From NCBI GenBank assembly GCA_004560915.1, contig SFTR01000076.1:1-5597 (forward strand): DNA of 5,597 bases. The letters run 5' to 3'. The stretch is from a bacterium. Lineage in GTDB: Bacteria > Bacillota_I > Bacilli_A > RF39 > UBA660. A program made the position numbers and the translations under genes. Position 1 is the first letter of the stretch, and the number at the start of each line of letters is the position of its first letter. The notes under the pieces are model-generated. The model was not told where the DNA came from and made no database searches. It was given only the letters and a program-made list of their open reading frames with translations. Positions 1 through 5,597 of the stretch are shown one piece after another.

Positions 1-902
1 AATTAAATAAAAGTATAGAAGAAAAACATAAAGAAATAGATTCGTTATTATCGTTTTTACAAGTATCTAATGGTGAAAATGTATATTTAGAGTATGTATT
101 TCAAGCTACATCATTTACAGACTTTATATATAGAAGTTCTGTAGTAGAACAATTAAGTAAATATAATGATAACTTAATAACTGATATGCATAATATGATT
201 GAAGAAAATAAGGCTCTTCAAAAGAAGTTAGATAAACAAATTAAAGATTCTGAAGCTAGTATTGATAAACTAGAAGAAGTACTTAAGAAATATGATATTG
301 ATATGGATGATATCGGTGATGAACAAGAAAGTGTTCAAGATAGAATTAAAGCGCGTAAAGTAGAGATTAAGGGTTTTGAAGAAACATATAAAAAGAATAA
401 ATGTAGTGAAGATATGGAAATTGATGCTTGTTTAGGTGTTCCATATTCTGATGCGTTTACAAGACCATTAAATCAAGGAAAGGTAACTAGTGAGTTTGGC
501 AGACGTAAAGATCCTGTTACTGGTAAACTTGGAAGTAATCATAGAGGTATAGATATAGGTGGTAATCCTACTGGCACTAAAATATATGCATCTGCGGCTG
601 GACGTGTAACTAATATAGTAAGAAATGGAAGAGAAGTAGGAAATGCTGTTTATATTCAACATACTGTTAAAGGTAAAAAATATAGAACAGTATATATGCA
701 TATGAATTCTATAAATGTTAAAATAGGTGATATAGTTACAATAACTAGTGTAGTAGGTACAGTTGGAAGCACAGGTAAATCTACAGGAGCACATTTACAC
801 TTTGCTATTCTTAAAGATTGGACTGGTAGTACTTATTATAATCCTCGCAATTATGTTAAATTCCCAGCAATGTATAAAAAATTTACTAGTAGATTCTATT
901 AG
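1..902 (+). CDS. PcsB-like peptidoglycan hydrolase: coiled coil plus M23 peptidase (5' partial)
   Basis: The frame is open from base 3 (first full codon) to a TAG at 900-902, so about 299 residues are visible and the start and any signal peptide lie upstream. The ATG at 186 is internal: upstream codons read on as coiled-coil sequence including YLEYVF and FTDFIYR, typical of the PcsB-type coiled-coil domain. Charged coiled coil continues to about visible residue 130. An M23 (LytM-like) domain follows from about 160 to 290, starting VTSEFGRR. The zinc ligands are all present: H and D in HRGID (180, 184), H in YMHM (233), and HLH (264, 266). By family this is an exported endopeptidase cutting peptide cross-links in peptidoglycan, usually held inactive by its coiled coil and switched on by FtsEX during division; the FtsEX link is inference, since those genes are not in view. 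Two cysteines (134, 143) lie in the linker. A terminator follows directly. Confidence 0.93.
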   Translation, partial: LNKSIEEKHKEIDSLLSFLQVSNGENVYLEYVFQATSFTDFIYRSSVVEQLSKYNDNLITDMHNMIEENKALQKKLDKQIKDSEASIDKLEEVLKKYDIDMDDIGDEQESVQDRIKARKVEIKGFEETYKKNKCSEDMEIDACLGVPYSDAFTRPLNQGKVTSEFGRRKDPVTGKLGSNHRGIDIGGNPTGTKIYASAAGRVTNIVRNGREVGNAVYIQHTVKGKKYRTVYMHMNSINVKIGDIVTITSVVGTVGSTGKSTGAHLHFAILKDWTGSTYYNPRNYVKFPAMYKKFTSRFY

Positions 903-907
903 AATAT

Positions 908-941
908 AAAATATCTATGGAAACATAGGTATTTTTGTTTT
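908..941 (+). terminator. Rho-independent terminator of the M23 hydrolase gene
   Basis: Arms 908-919 and 924-935 pair over 12 bp with one G-U wobble, closing on a GAAA tetraloop (920-923). The right arm merges into a T-rich tail (TTTTTGTTTT, 932-941). It starts 6 nt after the hydrolase stop and ends before the next promoter, so it separates the two transcription units. Confidence 0.85.
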
Positions 942-951
942 AGTGATTTTA

Positions 952-980
952 TTGAAGATAGAGATAGATTATGTTATAAT
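952..980 (+). promoter_or_regulatory. Vegetative (sigma-A type) promoter, extended -10
   Basis: TTGAAG (952-957), a 17-bp spacer, and a perfect TATAAT (975-980) preceded by TG at 972-973 (extended -10). Transcription should start near 987, just upstream of the ribosome site at 993-1000. It likely drives the 317-residue gene and, because only 29 nt and no terminator follow that gene, whiA too. Confidence 0.85.
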
Positions 981-992
981 ATGCTTTCAAAA

Positions 993-1000
993 GAGGGGAG
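993..1000 (+). promoter_or_regulatory. Ribosome binding site fixing the start at 1005
   Basis: Purine-rich GAGGGGAG sits 4 nt before the ATG at 1005. It rules out the in-frame ATG at 981, which directly abuts the -10 box and would lie upstream of the expected transcript start. Confidence 0.75.
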
Positions 1001-1004
1001 TGCT

Positions 1005-1958
1005 ATGGGTAAACATTTTAAAAATGAATATATGTTTAAAATTGCTTGGGCACAAATGCCTTTAAGCGAAGAACGATTAAAAACAATACCACATAATCAT
1101 AGAGTAAGACCATATCTATTATGTATGGATATGGGAGATTATTACTATGCATTTCCAACTATTTCTAAAATATATGATAATAAATATAGATATGAAAATG
1201 AAAAAGTTCTTATTGATGGCACAACATCTTTAGTAAGAATATATGGCTTATATAAATTACCTAAAGAAAATCTTTTAGAAATACCTAGAGTAGTTTCAAG
1301 AGTATATTCTAATGAAATAATAAAGAAAATAAATGCTTGTATGAAATATATTACATATCCTACAGAATTTATAGAATTCTTTAGTGAAAAAGATTATTAT
1401 TTAGAAGAAAATGATCTTGTAGAATATAATGGTTCTTTATACCTTATTATAAATAGTGATTATAAAAGTTTCTTTCTTCATAGAGTGTATCCTTTTCCAG
1501 TAAATAATAGTGTTATGATAGAATTAGATGGTTCTAAATTTTACGTTGATATTTCAAAAATATATAATATTAATAAAGATGAGAATCCTACTTATTATAC
1601 TAGAGTAAATCAATGTTCTTTAGATGGAATTGATATAAAAACTTGGTTATTAGATAAGCCTATTCTTAAAAATCAAAAAGATTATACTAAAATCAAAAAT
1701 TTAAAGCCTGGTATGGTAATAGATACTTTCTTTGGTGGAGAAAGTGTAAGGATGGTAATTTTAGAAAATAATAATAATGAAATTAAAGCTTTATATGGAG
1801 ATGTATGTACTACCTATAGTAATTATCAATTAGGTTGTTTTCCTTATGATAGCATTTCTTCATATATGATATTTAGTACTTTATCAGATGAAAGATTCTA
1901 TAAACTTAGAGATAAACATATTAGAAATGAAATTAATAAAAAGAAAACATATGAATAA
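1005..1958 (+). CDS. Unrecognised 317-residue protein, possible repeated beta-barrel modules
   Basis: I do not recognise this protein. It is cytosolic-looking: no signal peptide and no membrane segment. The N-terminal third (about 1-105) has IAWAQ, then RVRPYLL (33-39) and YYAFPTISK (47-55), a pattern loosely like the RP-containing beta strands of the PemK/MazF/ToxN toxin fold, but the match is weak and no catalytic residue can be assigned. Two further segments, about 133-210 and 233-295, again look beta-rich. ISKIYDNK (53-60) and ISKIYNINK (183-191) resemble each other, hinting at internal repetition. The last 25 residues are a basic, probably helical tail. The start at 1005 follows from the promoter and ribosome site; codon use matches the neighbours, so no sign of recent transfer. 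The gene has its own consensus promoter and lies 29 nt before whiA, so the two are probably co-transcribed. A link to WhiA function is only inference from position. Confidence 0.85.
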   Translation: MGKHFKNEYMFKIAWAQMPLSEERLKTIPHNHRVRPYLLCMDMGDYYYAFPTISKIYDNKYRYENEKVLIDGTTSLVRIYGLYKLPKENLLEIPRVVSRVYSNEIIKKINACMKYITYPTEFIEFFSEKDYYLEENDLVEYNGSLYLIINSDYKSFFLHRVYPFPVNNSVMIELDGSKFYVDISKIYNINKDENPTYYTRVNQCSLDGIDIKTWLLDKPILKNQKDYTKIKNLKPGMVIDTFFGGESVRMVILENNNNEIKALYGDVCTTYSNYQLGCFPYDSISSYMIFSTLSDERFYKLRDKHIRNEINKKKTYE

Positions 1959-1961
1959 TTA

Positions 1962-1970
1962 TGTTATAAT
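1962..1970 (+). promoter_or_regulatory. Extended -10 element before whiA
   Basis: TGTTATAAT is an extended -10 with no good -35 at 16-18 bp. The surrounding 13-mer (1958-1970) is identical to the one at 968-980 in the promoter of the preceding gene. A start near 1977 would leave only about 10 nt of leader and just keep the ribosome site, so this would be a near-leaderless transcript if used. Confidence 0.5.
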
Positions 1971-1977
1971 TTAGATG

Positions 1978-1982
1978 GGTGA
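1978..1982 (+). promoter_or_regulatory. Ribosome binding site fixing the whiA start at 1988
   Basis: GGTGA, complementary to the 16S tail, lies 5 nt before the ATG at 1988. The in-frame GTG at 1979 lies within this site and so is not the start; the protein beginning MSFTS also agrees with the usual N-terminus of WhiA. Confidence 0.65.
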
Positions 1983-1987
1983 AGAGT

Positions 1988-2899
1988 ATGTCGTTTACAA
2001 GTAATATTAAAAATGAAATAGCTACTATACAGTATAGTGAATCTGAAAATATTGCTGAACTTTCTGCAATACTAAATATAGGGGCTAAAATAGAAGATGA
2101 TAAGTTTGAAATATTTACTGAGAATGTTAGTGTAGCTCGTAGAATATATACTTTAATAAAAGATACATATCATGTAGATATAGAGATGGATACTAGTGGA
2201 GTAAACTCTCTTAGAAAAAATAGACTTGTACTTTTAATGGTTAAAGAAAAGTTAGACTTAATACTTAGTGATTTATGTATAGTGTTAGATGGTAAAAGAG
2301 TATATGTTCCTCATAACTATCTAATAGATGAAATAAAAGATAAACAAGCATATCTACGTGGTGTATTTATAATGTGTGGAAGTATAAATGATCCTAAGAC
2401 TAGTAGATATCATGCTGAATTTGTTATATATAATGAAGAAACTGCTAACTTTGTGAATTCCTTATTAAATGAATTAAATTTTAAAAGCAAAGTTATTAAA
2501 CGTAATGGTAGTTATATGGTTTATATTAAAGAAAGTGAAAAGATTAGTGACTTTATTAAGATGTTAAATGCCACTAATTCATTATTCTATTATGAAGATA
2601 TAAGAATATATAGAGATCATAAAAATATGACTAATAGACTTAATAATTGTGAGCAAGCTAATGTTGATAAGATAATAGCTACATCAAATGAACAATTAGA
2701 ACTAATACGCAAGTTACGTCTTACACATGACTTTGATTTACTTGATGAGAGAATTAAAGATATATGTATTTATAAAGAAAAGTATCCTGAAAGTTCTATG
2801 GCTGAGCTTGCTGAAATAATAAGTAGTGAAACTGAAAGACCTATTACTAAGAGTGGTATTAATCATAGATTTAGAAAAATTAAAGAGATGGTTAAATAA
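1988..2899 (+). CDS. whiA: WhiA family DNA-binding regulator of cell division
   Basis: 303 residues, close to the usual 305-325. The N-terminus [12 protein letters not shown] matches the family signature. Residues about 20-210 form the LAGLIDADG homing-endonuclease-like region, with [12 protein letters not shown] at 122-133; family members have lost nuclease activity. A conserved stretch with NMTNR and NCEQAN (213-225) leads to the C-terminal helix-turn-helix, about 268-296, ending [13 protein letters not shown]. In Bacillota WhiA binds the nucleoid and influences division and chromosome segregation; in Streptomyces it is a sporulation transcription factor. In a non-sporulating-looking small genome the division role is more likely (inference). 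It lies 29 nt after the 317-residue gene, with an extended -10 between. Its last 8 bases overlap the end of clpP on the other strand. The rapZ and yvcK genes that commonly precede whiA are absent. Confidence 0.96.
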   Translation: MSFTSNIKNEIATIQYSESENIAELSAILNIGAKIEDDKFEIFTENVSVARRIYTLIKDTYHVDIEMDTSGVNSLRKNRLVLLMVKEKLDLILSDLCIVLDGKRVYVPHNYLIDEIKDKQAYLRGVFIMCGSINDPKTSRYHAEFVIYNEETANFVNSLLNELNFKSKVIKRNGSYMVYIKESEKISDFIKMLNATNSLFYYEDIRIYRDHKNMTNRLNNCEQANVDKIIATSNEQLELIRKLRLTHDFDLLDERIKDICIYKEKYPESSMAELAEIISSETERPITKSGINHRFRKIKEMVK

Positions 2900-2917
2900 T
2901 TTTATCTATTAAACCAT
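2888..2917. terminator. Hairpin spanning both stop codons of convergent whiA and clpP
   Basis: Arms ATGGTTAAATA (2888-2898) and TATTAAACCAT (2907-2917) pair over 11 bp with one central A-A mismatch, loop of 8 nt. On the minus strand the hairpin is followed by a T-rich stretch (CTCTTTAATTTTTC), giving a weak terminator for clpP inside the end of whiA. On the plus strand no T-run follows. Chance pairing in AT-rich DNA cannot be excluded. Confidence 0.35.
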
Positions 2918-3452
2918 AGTTTAGAGCTTCATCTGCTGACATATAATAATCTCTTTCTACATCTTTTTTGATTTTAGAAAGAGGCTTTTTTGTGTTCTTC
3001 GAAAGTATTAAGTTTAACTTTTCTTTTAATTTTATTATTCTTTCTGCGACTATTTGTATTTCTGTTGCTTGTCCTTGTGCTCCACCTAGTGGTTGATGAA
3101 TCATTATTTCAGTATTCTTAAGAGCACATCTTGTGTTTCCACTTGATAGAATGAATGCTGCCATAGAAGCACACATACCTATACCGATAGTTATAACATT
3201 ACTTTTAACATAATTTATTGTGTCATATATAGCAAAACCTGAAGTAACAGAACCACCTGGACTATTTATATAGATATAAATGTCATCATTACTTATGGAG
3301 TCTAAATATAATAATTCACTTACTATAGTGTTTGCATTTAAATCCGTAATTTCTCCTTCTAAAAATATAATTCTGTCAGTTAAGAGTTTAGAATAAATAT
3401 CATATGTTCTTTCATATCCTTCGTTTCTTTCAATAATATATGGTGTATGCAT
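2892..3452 (-). CDS. clpP: ATP-dependent Clp protease proteolytic subunit ClpP
   Basis: 186 residues, family S14 serine peptidase. The catalytic triad is visible: S96 in GMCASM, H119 in MIHQPLGG, D168 in [14 protein letters not shown] (61-69) and [10 protein letters not shown] (123-132, handle region) are canonical. By family it forms a double-heptamer chamber in the cytosol fed by ClpX or ClpC, degrading misfolded and regulatory proteins. The start is firm: AGGAGG lies 5 nt upstream. The protein ends right after GLIDKII, so the short C-terminal tail of most homologues (about 194-196 residues) is missing. The usual SMGAF around the active serine reads SMAAF here. No clear minus-strand promoter is seen; TTGTGA (plus 3497-3502) is a possible -35 without a convincing -10. 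No CtsR or CIRCE operator was found. The 3' end overlaps whiA tail to tail. Confidence 0.96.
   Translation of the reverse strand: MHTPYIIERNEGYERTYDIYSKLLTDRIIFLEGEITDLNANTIVSELLYLDSISNDDIYIYINSPGGSVTSGFAIYDTINYVKSNVITIGIGMCASMAAFILSSGNTRCALKNTEIMIHQPLGGAQGQATEIQIVAERIIKLKEKLNLILSKNTKKPLSKIKKDVERDYYMSADEALNYGLIDKII
2951..2991 (+). terminator. Terminator-like hairpin with T6 inside clpP, probably ending whiA transcripts
   Basis: CTCTTTCTA (2951-2959) and TAGAAAGAG (2975-2983) form a perfect 9-bp stem with a 15-nt loop, followed after GC by TTTTTT (2986-2991). On the plus strand this has the form of an intrinsic terminator and begins 52 nt after the whiA stop. It lies in codons for ClpP residues about 156-169, including catalytic D168. 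The long loop and modest G+C of the stem lower its expected strength. Confidence 0.5.
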
Positions 3453-3457
3453 TGAAG

Positions 3458-3463
3458 CCTCCT
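3458..3463 (-). promoter_or_regulatory. Consensus ribosome binding site of clpP
   Basis: A perfect AGGAGG on the minus strand, 5 nt before the ATG (3452-3450). It is the strongest ribosome site in the window, fitting a highly translated protease, and fixes the clpP start. Confidence 0.85.
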
Positions 3464-3495
3464 AGTAATATTTTAGTAAAGTAAACCTATATTTA

Positions 3496-3524
3496 TTCAC
3501 AAAATAATAAATTTTTGATATTAT
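3496..3524 (+). promoter_or_regulatory. Promoter of the kinase gene, extended -10
   Basis: TTCACA (3496-3501, one mismatch to TTGACA), 17-bp spacer, TATTAT (3519-3524) preceded by TG at 3516-3517. Transcription would start near 3531, about 29 nt before the ATG at 3560. The same -35 bases read on the minus strand give TTGTGA, so the clpP promoter could share this site back to back. Confidence 0.6.
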
Positions 3525-3536
3525 ATTATTATCAAA
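3514..3536. repeat. Inverted repeat over the -10 box and start site of the kinase promoter
   Basis: TTTGATA (3514-3520) and TATCAAA (3530-3536) are perfect inverted arms with a 9-bp spacer. They bracket the -10 element and the expected transcription start, the position of a repressor operator. It is not the CIRCE sequence despite the 9-bp spacer. In DNA this AT-rich, 7-bp arms can arise by chance. Confidence 0.35.
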
Positions 3537-3559
3537 TAATAGCGAAGGTAAGTGATTAT

Positions 3560-5125
3560 ATGAAAAAAGATATTAAACTTGTATTTGAAGATGGCACTGA
3601 AATGTCATTAAGTAGAGGTATAACTGTTAGAGAAGTATTAAAACTACTAGGTAATGATCAAGTTATTGCTTTAAGAGTAAATGGTAATGCACAAAATGCT
3701 GACTTTGAAATTATGGATGATGCATATATTAACTTTATAACAGTAGCTGATAGAACTGGTAGAAAAATATACACAAAAGGTCTACAATATGTATATTTAA
3801 TGGCAGTTAAAGAATTATATGAAGATAAAGCAACTGTTAATATTAAACATTCTATTGACAAAGCTATATATACTGAAATAGATATGAAAAGACAAGTTGA
3901 TAGAACAGTGGTTAATGAAATAAAGAAAAAGATGAAACAAATTATAAATCAAGATCTTCCATTTAAGAATATTAGTGTTTCAAGAAAAGATGCATATGAC
4001 TATTGTAGTAACTTAGGAGAAAAAGAAAAGTGTTTAAATTATACATATATGACTAATGATTCAGTTACATTATATGAACTAGGTGACTCTTATAATTATT
4101 TCTATTATATAATGCCTGCATCTACTGGAATACTTAAGAGATTTGATTTAACTTACGTATCACCTAATGGTGTAGTACTTAGTTTTCCCATTAATAATGT
4201 TGTTCCTAAATATAATCATATACCACTTGTATTAAATGCATTTAAGACATATGAAAAGAGACTTTCTGATTTAGGAGTTAGGTATGCAGGAGAAGTAAAT
4301 AAAATAGTATGTAAAGGTGAAATAGCTGATTTTATTCAAACAAATGAAATACTTTATGATGAAAATATGCAAGCAATAGCTAATAAAGTAGTAGAAAATA
4401 GAAATATTAAAGCTATATTTATATCTGGACCATCATCAAGTGGTAAGACAACAACATCTAAAAAACTTGCTTTATATTTAAAAGCTAATGGAATAGATAG
4501 TTTAGTTTTATCAACAGACGATTACTTTGTAGAAAGAGTAGATAGTCCTCGTAAAGCTGATGGAAGTTATGAATATGAATGCATTGAAGCATTAGATACT
4601 AAGTTATTTAATATGCAATTAAAGAGTTTACTTGCTGGTAAAGAAGTAGTAGTACCTACGTATAATTTTATTACTGGTGAGAAAGAATATAAACGTAAAC
4701 CAACCATGTTAAAAGAAAATCAAGTGTTAATTATAGAAGGTTTGCATGCAATAAGTGAACAAATGAATTCTTCAATAGAAAAGAAAAATAAGTTAAAAAT
4801 ATATATTAGTCCATTTACGCCAATAGGTCTTGATAGACATAATCATATATCAACAACTGATTTAAGACTTTTAAGACGTATGGTTAGAGATTATAAAACT
4901 CGTGGTTATTCAGCACAACATACATTAGATAGTTGGATAGGTATGAGAGATAGTGAAGAGATGTATGTATATCCACATCAAATGGAAGCAGATGTTATAT
5001 TAAATACATCACTTGCTTATGAGATAGGTGTTCTTAGAACTTATGCGGAACCATTACTTTATTCAATTAGTAAGGTTTCACCTAATAGCAATAAGAATAT
5101 TAAATTTCTTAAAATGTTTTGTTAG
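3560..5125 (+). CDS. TGS-domain uridine kinase family protein, frameshifted at the C-terminus
   Basis: 521 residues as read. Residues 1-65 are a TGS-like domain as in threonyl-tRNA synthetase (EDGTEMSLSRGITVREVL). About 70-280 resemble the following synthetase-related region, with KHSIDKAIYTEI at 96-107. The kinase domain starts near 283: P-loop GPSSSGKTT (290-298), STDDYF (318-323), Walker-B-like IIEGLH (391-396), and TTDLRLLRRMVRDY (432-445). The family is annotated as uridine kinase or phosphoribulokinase-like; uridine phosphorylation to UMP is the usual annotation, but the real substrate and the role of the TGS part are not shown by sequence. The start is ATG 3560, after AAGG at 3545-3548; a TTG at 3515 lies inside the promoter. 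The stop TAG at 5123-5125 comes about 24 residues early; the expected C-terminal tail is in another frame (5121-5195). A full product would have 544 residues. gapA follows closely, so the two probably share a transcript. Confidence 0.9.
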   Translation: MKKDIKLVFEDGTEMSLSRGITVREVLKLLGNDQVIALRVNGNAQNADFEIMDDAYINFITVADRTGRKIYTKGLQYVYLMAVKELYEDKATVNIKHSIDKAIYTEIDMKRQVDRTVVNEIKKKMKQIINQDLPFKNISVSRKDAYDYCSNLGEKEKCLNYTYMTNDSVTLYELGDSYNYFYYIMPASTGILKRFDLTYVSPNGVVLSFPINNVVPKYNHIPLVLNAFKTYEKRLSDLGVRYAGEVNKIVCKGEIADFIQTNEILYDENMQAIANKVVENRNIKAIFISGPSSSGKTTTSKKLALYLKANGIDSLVLSTDDYFVERVDSPRKADGSYEYECIEALDTKLFNMQLKSLLAGKEVVVPTYNFITGEKEYKRKPTMLKENQVLIIEGLHAISEQMNSSIEKKNKLKIYISPFTPIGLDRHNHISTTDLRLLRRMVRDYKTRGYSAQHTLDSWIGMRDSEEMYVYPHQMEADVILNTSLAYEIGVLRTYAEPLLYSISKVSPNSNKNIKFLKMFC

Positions 5126-5195
5126 TATACCAAGTGAATATGTACCACATACTAGTGTACTTAGAGAATTTATTGGAAATAGTTATTTTGAATAG
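5121..5195 (+). pseudogene. Out-of-frame C-terminal tail of the kinase gene
   Basis: In the +1 frame, 24 codons from GTT at 5121 to GAA at 5192, then TAG at 5193-5195, encode VSIPSEYVPHTS followed by VLREFIGNSYFE. From memory of the family, full-length homologues end with very similar sequence (FLKMF, then PSEYVP and LREFIGGS). Dropping one T from the T4 run at 5117-5120 joins ATG TTT directly to this frame. The tail has no internal stop or other damage, and its stop overlaps the AGGAG of gapA, as expected for the original gene end. It has no ribosome site or start codon of its own. Confidence 0.85.
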
Positions 5196-5198
5196 GAG
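5194..5198 (+). promoter_or_regulatory. Ribosome binding site of gapA, overlapping the ancestral kinase stop
   Basis: AGGAG lies 9 nt before the ATG at 5208 and overlaps the TAG (5193-5195) that ends the out-of-frame kinase tail. This spacing suits translational coupling when the kinase is read to its full length. No promoter was recognised between 5126 and 5207. Confidence 0.8.
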
Positions 5199-5207
5199 AT
5201 GAAATAA

Positions 5208-5597
5208 ATGTTAAAAGTAGCAATTAATGGTTTTGGTAGAATAGGAAGAACTGCACTTAGATTACTTGAGGACGATAAAGATATAGAAGTGGTGGCAATT
5301 AATGATTTGACTGATCCGGTTCAACTTTCATATTTATATAAATATGATTCAGTTCATAGAACTAATAAAAGCAAAATAAGTTTTGATGAAGACGAGTTAT
5401 TTGTAAAAAATAGACGCATTAAAGTATATGCTGAAAGTGATCCATCTAAACTTCCATGGAAAAAGCTTGGAGTAGATGTTGTTCTTGAATGTACTGGTGT
5501 ATTTACTTCAGTAGAGAAATGTCAAGCTCATATAGATGCTGGTGCGAAACATGTAATTATTAGTGCGCCTGCTAAAGATGAAGCTAAAACAATTGTA
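5208..5597 (+). CDS. gapA: Glyceraldehyde-3-phosphate dehydrogenase, N-terminal part (3' partial)
   Basis: 130 residues are visible; the frame is open to the window end. It starts MLKVAINGFGRIGR, the Rossmann glycine motif binding NAD. INDLTDP near 32-38 contains the aspartate that favours NAD over NADP. YKYDSVH (44-50), ECTGVFTS (94-101) and HVIISAPAKDE (116-126) are family landmarks. The catalytic cysteine (about residue 150) lies beyond the window. The enzyme oxidatively phosphorylates glyceraldehyde 3-phosphate to 1,3-bisphosphoglycerate in cytosolic glycolysis. The start is firm (AGGAG 9 nt upstream). Unlike the cggR-gapA operon of Bacillus, no CggR-type regulator precedes it; the kinase gene does, with 12 nt between its ancestral stop and this start, suggesting co-transcription. 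The symbol assumes the glycolytic paralogue. Confidence 0.96.
   Translation, partial: MLKVAINGFGRIGRTALRLLEDDKDIEVVAINDLTDPVQLSYLYKYDSVHRTNKSKISFDEDELFVKNRRIKVYAESDPSKLPWKKLGVDVVLECTGVFTSVEKCQAHIDAGAKHVIISAPAKDEAKTIV

Noticed and set aside
468..794. Minus-strand open frame of 108 codons inside the M23 hydrolase
   Set aside because: It lies opposite a well-conserved M23 domain, is rich in Tyr, Ser and Ile as expected of an antisense shadow, and has no ribosome site.
981..1004. ATG at 981 as the start of the 317-residue protein
   Set aside because: It abuts the -10 box and precedes the expected transcript start; the ribosome site at 993-1000 points to 1005.
903..1004. ToxIN-like type III toxin system formed by this region and the 317-residue gene
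   Set aside because: No tandem RNA repeats occur upstream; the hairpin is an ordinary terminator of the preceding gene and lies before the promoter.
3515..3559. TTG at 3515 as the start of the kinase gene
   Set aside because: The added residues are low-complexity, the codons overlap the -10 box, and the family begins close to the ATG at 3560.
3453..3559. CIRCE or CtsR operator controlling clpP
   Set aside because: Neither TTAGCACTC/GAGTGCTAA arms nor GGTCAAA direct repeats are present.
3658..3861. Minus-strand open frame of 67 codons inside the kinase gene
   Set aside because: It lies opposite conserved TGS-region codons and has no supporting signals.
5123..5125. TAG recoded as an amino acid in the kinase gene
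   Set aside because: Reading on in the same frame meets TGA after three codons and does not give the family tail; only the +1 frame does.
1..5597. Mycoplasma-type code with TGA as tryptophan
   Set aside because: Each tryptophan codon checked is TGG, and no conserved domain is interrupted by TGA.

Overview
The window is AT-rich (roughly 30% G+C by eye) and densely coding. It looks like a chromosomal fragment of a low-GC Bacillota, most likely an uncultured gut Bacilli/RF39-type lineage with a small genome. This rests on the protein styles (WhiA, a PcsB-like M23 hydrolase, a TGS-fused uridine kinase family protein, GAPDH), AGGAGG-type ribosome sites, and tryptophan written as TGG with no in-frame TGA, so the mycoplasma code is not indicated. 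The exact taxon is inference.

Layout. At 1-902 lies the C-terminal part of an exported cell-wall hydrolase: PcsB-like coiled coil followed by an M23 peptidase domain with all zinc ligands. It is closed by a strong intrinsic terminator (908-941). A consensus promoter (952-980) then drives an unrecognised 317-residue protein (1005-1958). That gene runs after 29 nt into whiA (1988-2899), which has an extended -10 element of its own. clpP (2892-3452) is on the opposite strand and its last 8 bases overlap the end of whiA. A 107-nt divergent intergenic region separates clpP from a uridine kinase/phosphoribulokinase family gene with an N-terminal TGS domain (3560-5125). gapA starts at 5208 and runs off the window.

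The most notable observation is in the kinase gene. Its reading frame stops at 5125, but the conserved C-terminal tail of the family is still present, free of stops, one frame over (5121-5195), ending on the ribosome site of gapA. One extra T in the T4 run at 5117-5120 explains this. It is either a very recent frameshift, a sequence error, or less likely a +1 recoding site.

A second theme is the convergent whiA/clpP junction. A hairpin spans both stop codons, and a terminator-like hairpin plus T6 for the whiA strand is embedded inside the clpP coding sequence.

The order cell-wall hydrolase, whiA, clpP, gap recalls the region in Bacillus and Listeria where these genes lie near one another, but the usual rapZ and yvcK/mgfK partners directly before whiA are missing here and the unrecognised 317-residue gene sits in their place. 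No mobile element, CRISPR array, tRNA or rRNA was seen. I found no clear novel defence or biosynthetic system; the unknown protein is the best candidate for new biology.
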